A stretch of DNA of 5,231 nucleotides from Bacillota bacterium. GTDB taxonomy: Bacteria > Bacillota > Clostridia > Clostridiales > Clostridiaceae. A program made the translations under genes and the position numbers. The notes under the pieces are model-generated. The model made no database searches and had not been told where the DNA came from. It was given only the letters and a program-made list of their open reading frames with translations. Where the stretch lies: positions 1 to 5,231 of the forward strand of contig JAJYBA010000121.1 in NCBI GenBank assembly GCA_021779235.1, written 5' to 3'. Position 1 is the stretch's first letter. Each line of letters starts with the position of its first letter. Below are positions 5,176 through 5,231 of this stretch, one piece after another.

Positions 5176-5227
5176 GGGACATGAAAAAATAACAAGTTAG
5201 TATGCTTGTTATTTTTTTCATGTCCCT
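5175..5227 (+). terminator. Long-stem, probably bidirectional terminator
   Basis: GGGACATG, six A, then TAACAAG (5176-5196) pairs with CTTGTTA, seven T, then CATGTCCC (5205-5226), giving about 21 bp with one bulged T and an 8-base loop. The inner ATAACAAG hairpin followed by seven T is the working terminator for the lipoprotein gene. The outer GGGACATG arm extends it. Because the A and T runs are mirrored, it could also stop leftward transcription entering from beyond the window. Confidence 0.85.
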
Positions 5228-5231
5228 AAAG

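Overview
The window is about 70% A+T. It carries strong GGAGG-type ribosome binding sites, several TTG/GTG starts, a Spo0E-type sporulation phosphatase and oxygen-sensitive Fe-S enzymes. Together these point to an anaerobic, endospore-forming Firmicute, most likely Clostridium in the broad sense. No mobile element, tRNA, rRNA or CRISPR array was seen, and no stretch above 300 bases lacks a gene.

Layout, left to right. Positions 1-96 hold a leftward promoter for a gene outside the window. Positions 98-125 are a terminator closing a small leftward spo0E-like gene (197-361, or to 370 with the upstream ATG), which has its own good promoter (422-450) crossed by a 13-bp inverted repeat. Next comes a tight leftward three-gene operon. 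In transcription order it encodes a DUF2229-type activase-related protein (3440-2502), a second dehydratase-like cysteine protein (2548-1451), and an ATP-dependent activase of the BadF/BadG/BcrA/HgdC family (1470-514). The genes overlap by 47 and 20 bases. At both junctions the Shine-Dalgarno of the next gene lies inside codons for a shared Glu-Arg-Arg-Lys motif. Upstream is a leftward N-acetylmuramoyl-L-alanine amidase with two peptidoglycan-binding repeats (4545-3589), ending in its own terminator (3561-3585). A divergent 144-base intergenic region separates it from a rightward small lipoprotein gene (4690-5175), closed by a long hairpin terminator at the window end.

How the parts may work together. 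The three-gene operon looks like an orphan member of the 2-hydroxyacyl-CoA dehydratase/benzoyl-CoA reductase/double-cubane superfamily. An ATP-hydrolysing [4Fe-4S] activase would deliver low-potential electrons to a heteromeric Fe-S acceptor made of the two related cysteine proteins. No CoA transferase, CoA dehydrogenase or electron-transfer flavoprotein gene is present to identify a substrate, so the reaction is unknown. No convincing terminator separates this operon from spo0E, so readthrough is possible. The amidase lacks a signal peptide and resembles clostridial endolysin or mother-cell lysis enzymes. Weak sporulation-type promoter matches face outward from the amidase/lipoprotein intergenic region. 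The strongest candidate for something undescribed is the orphan activase operon with its embedded translation signals.
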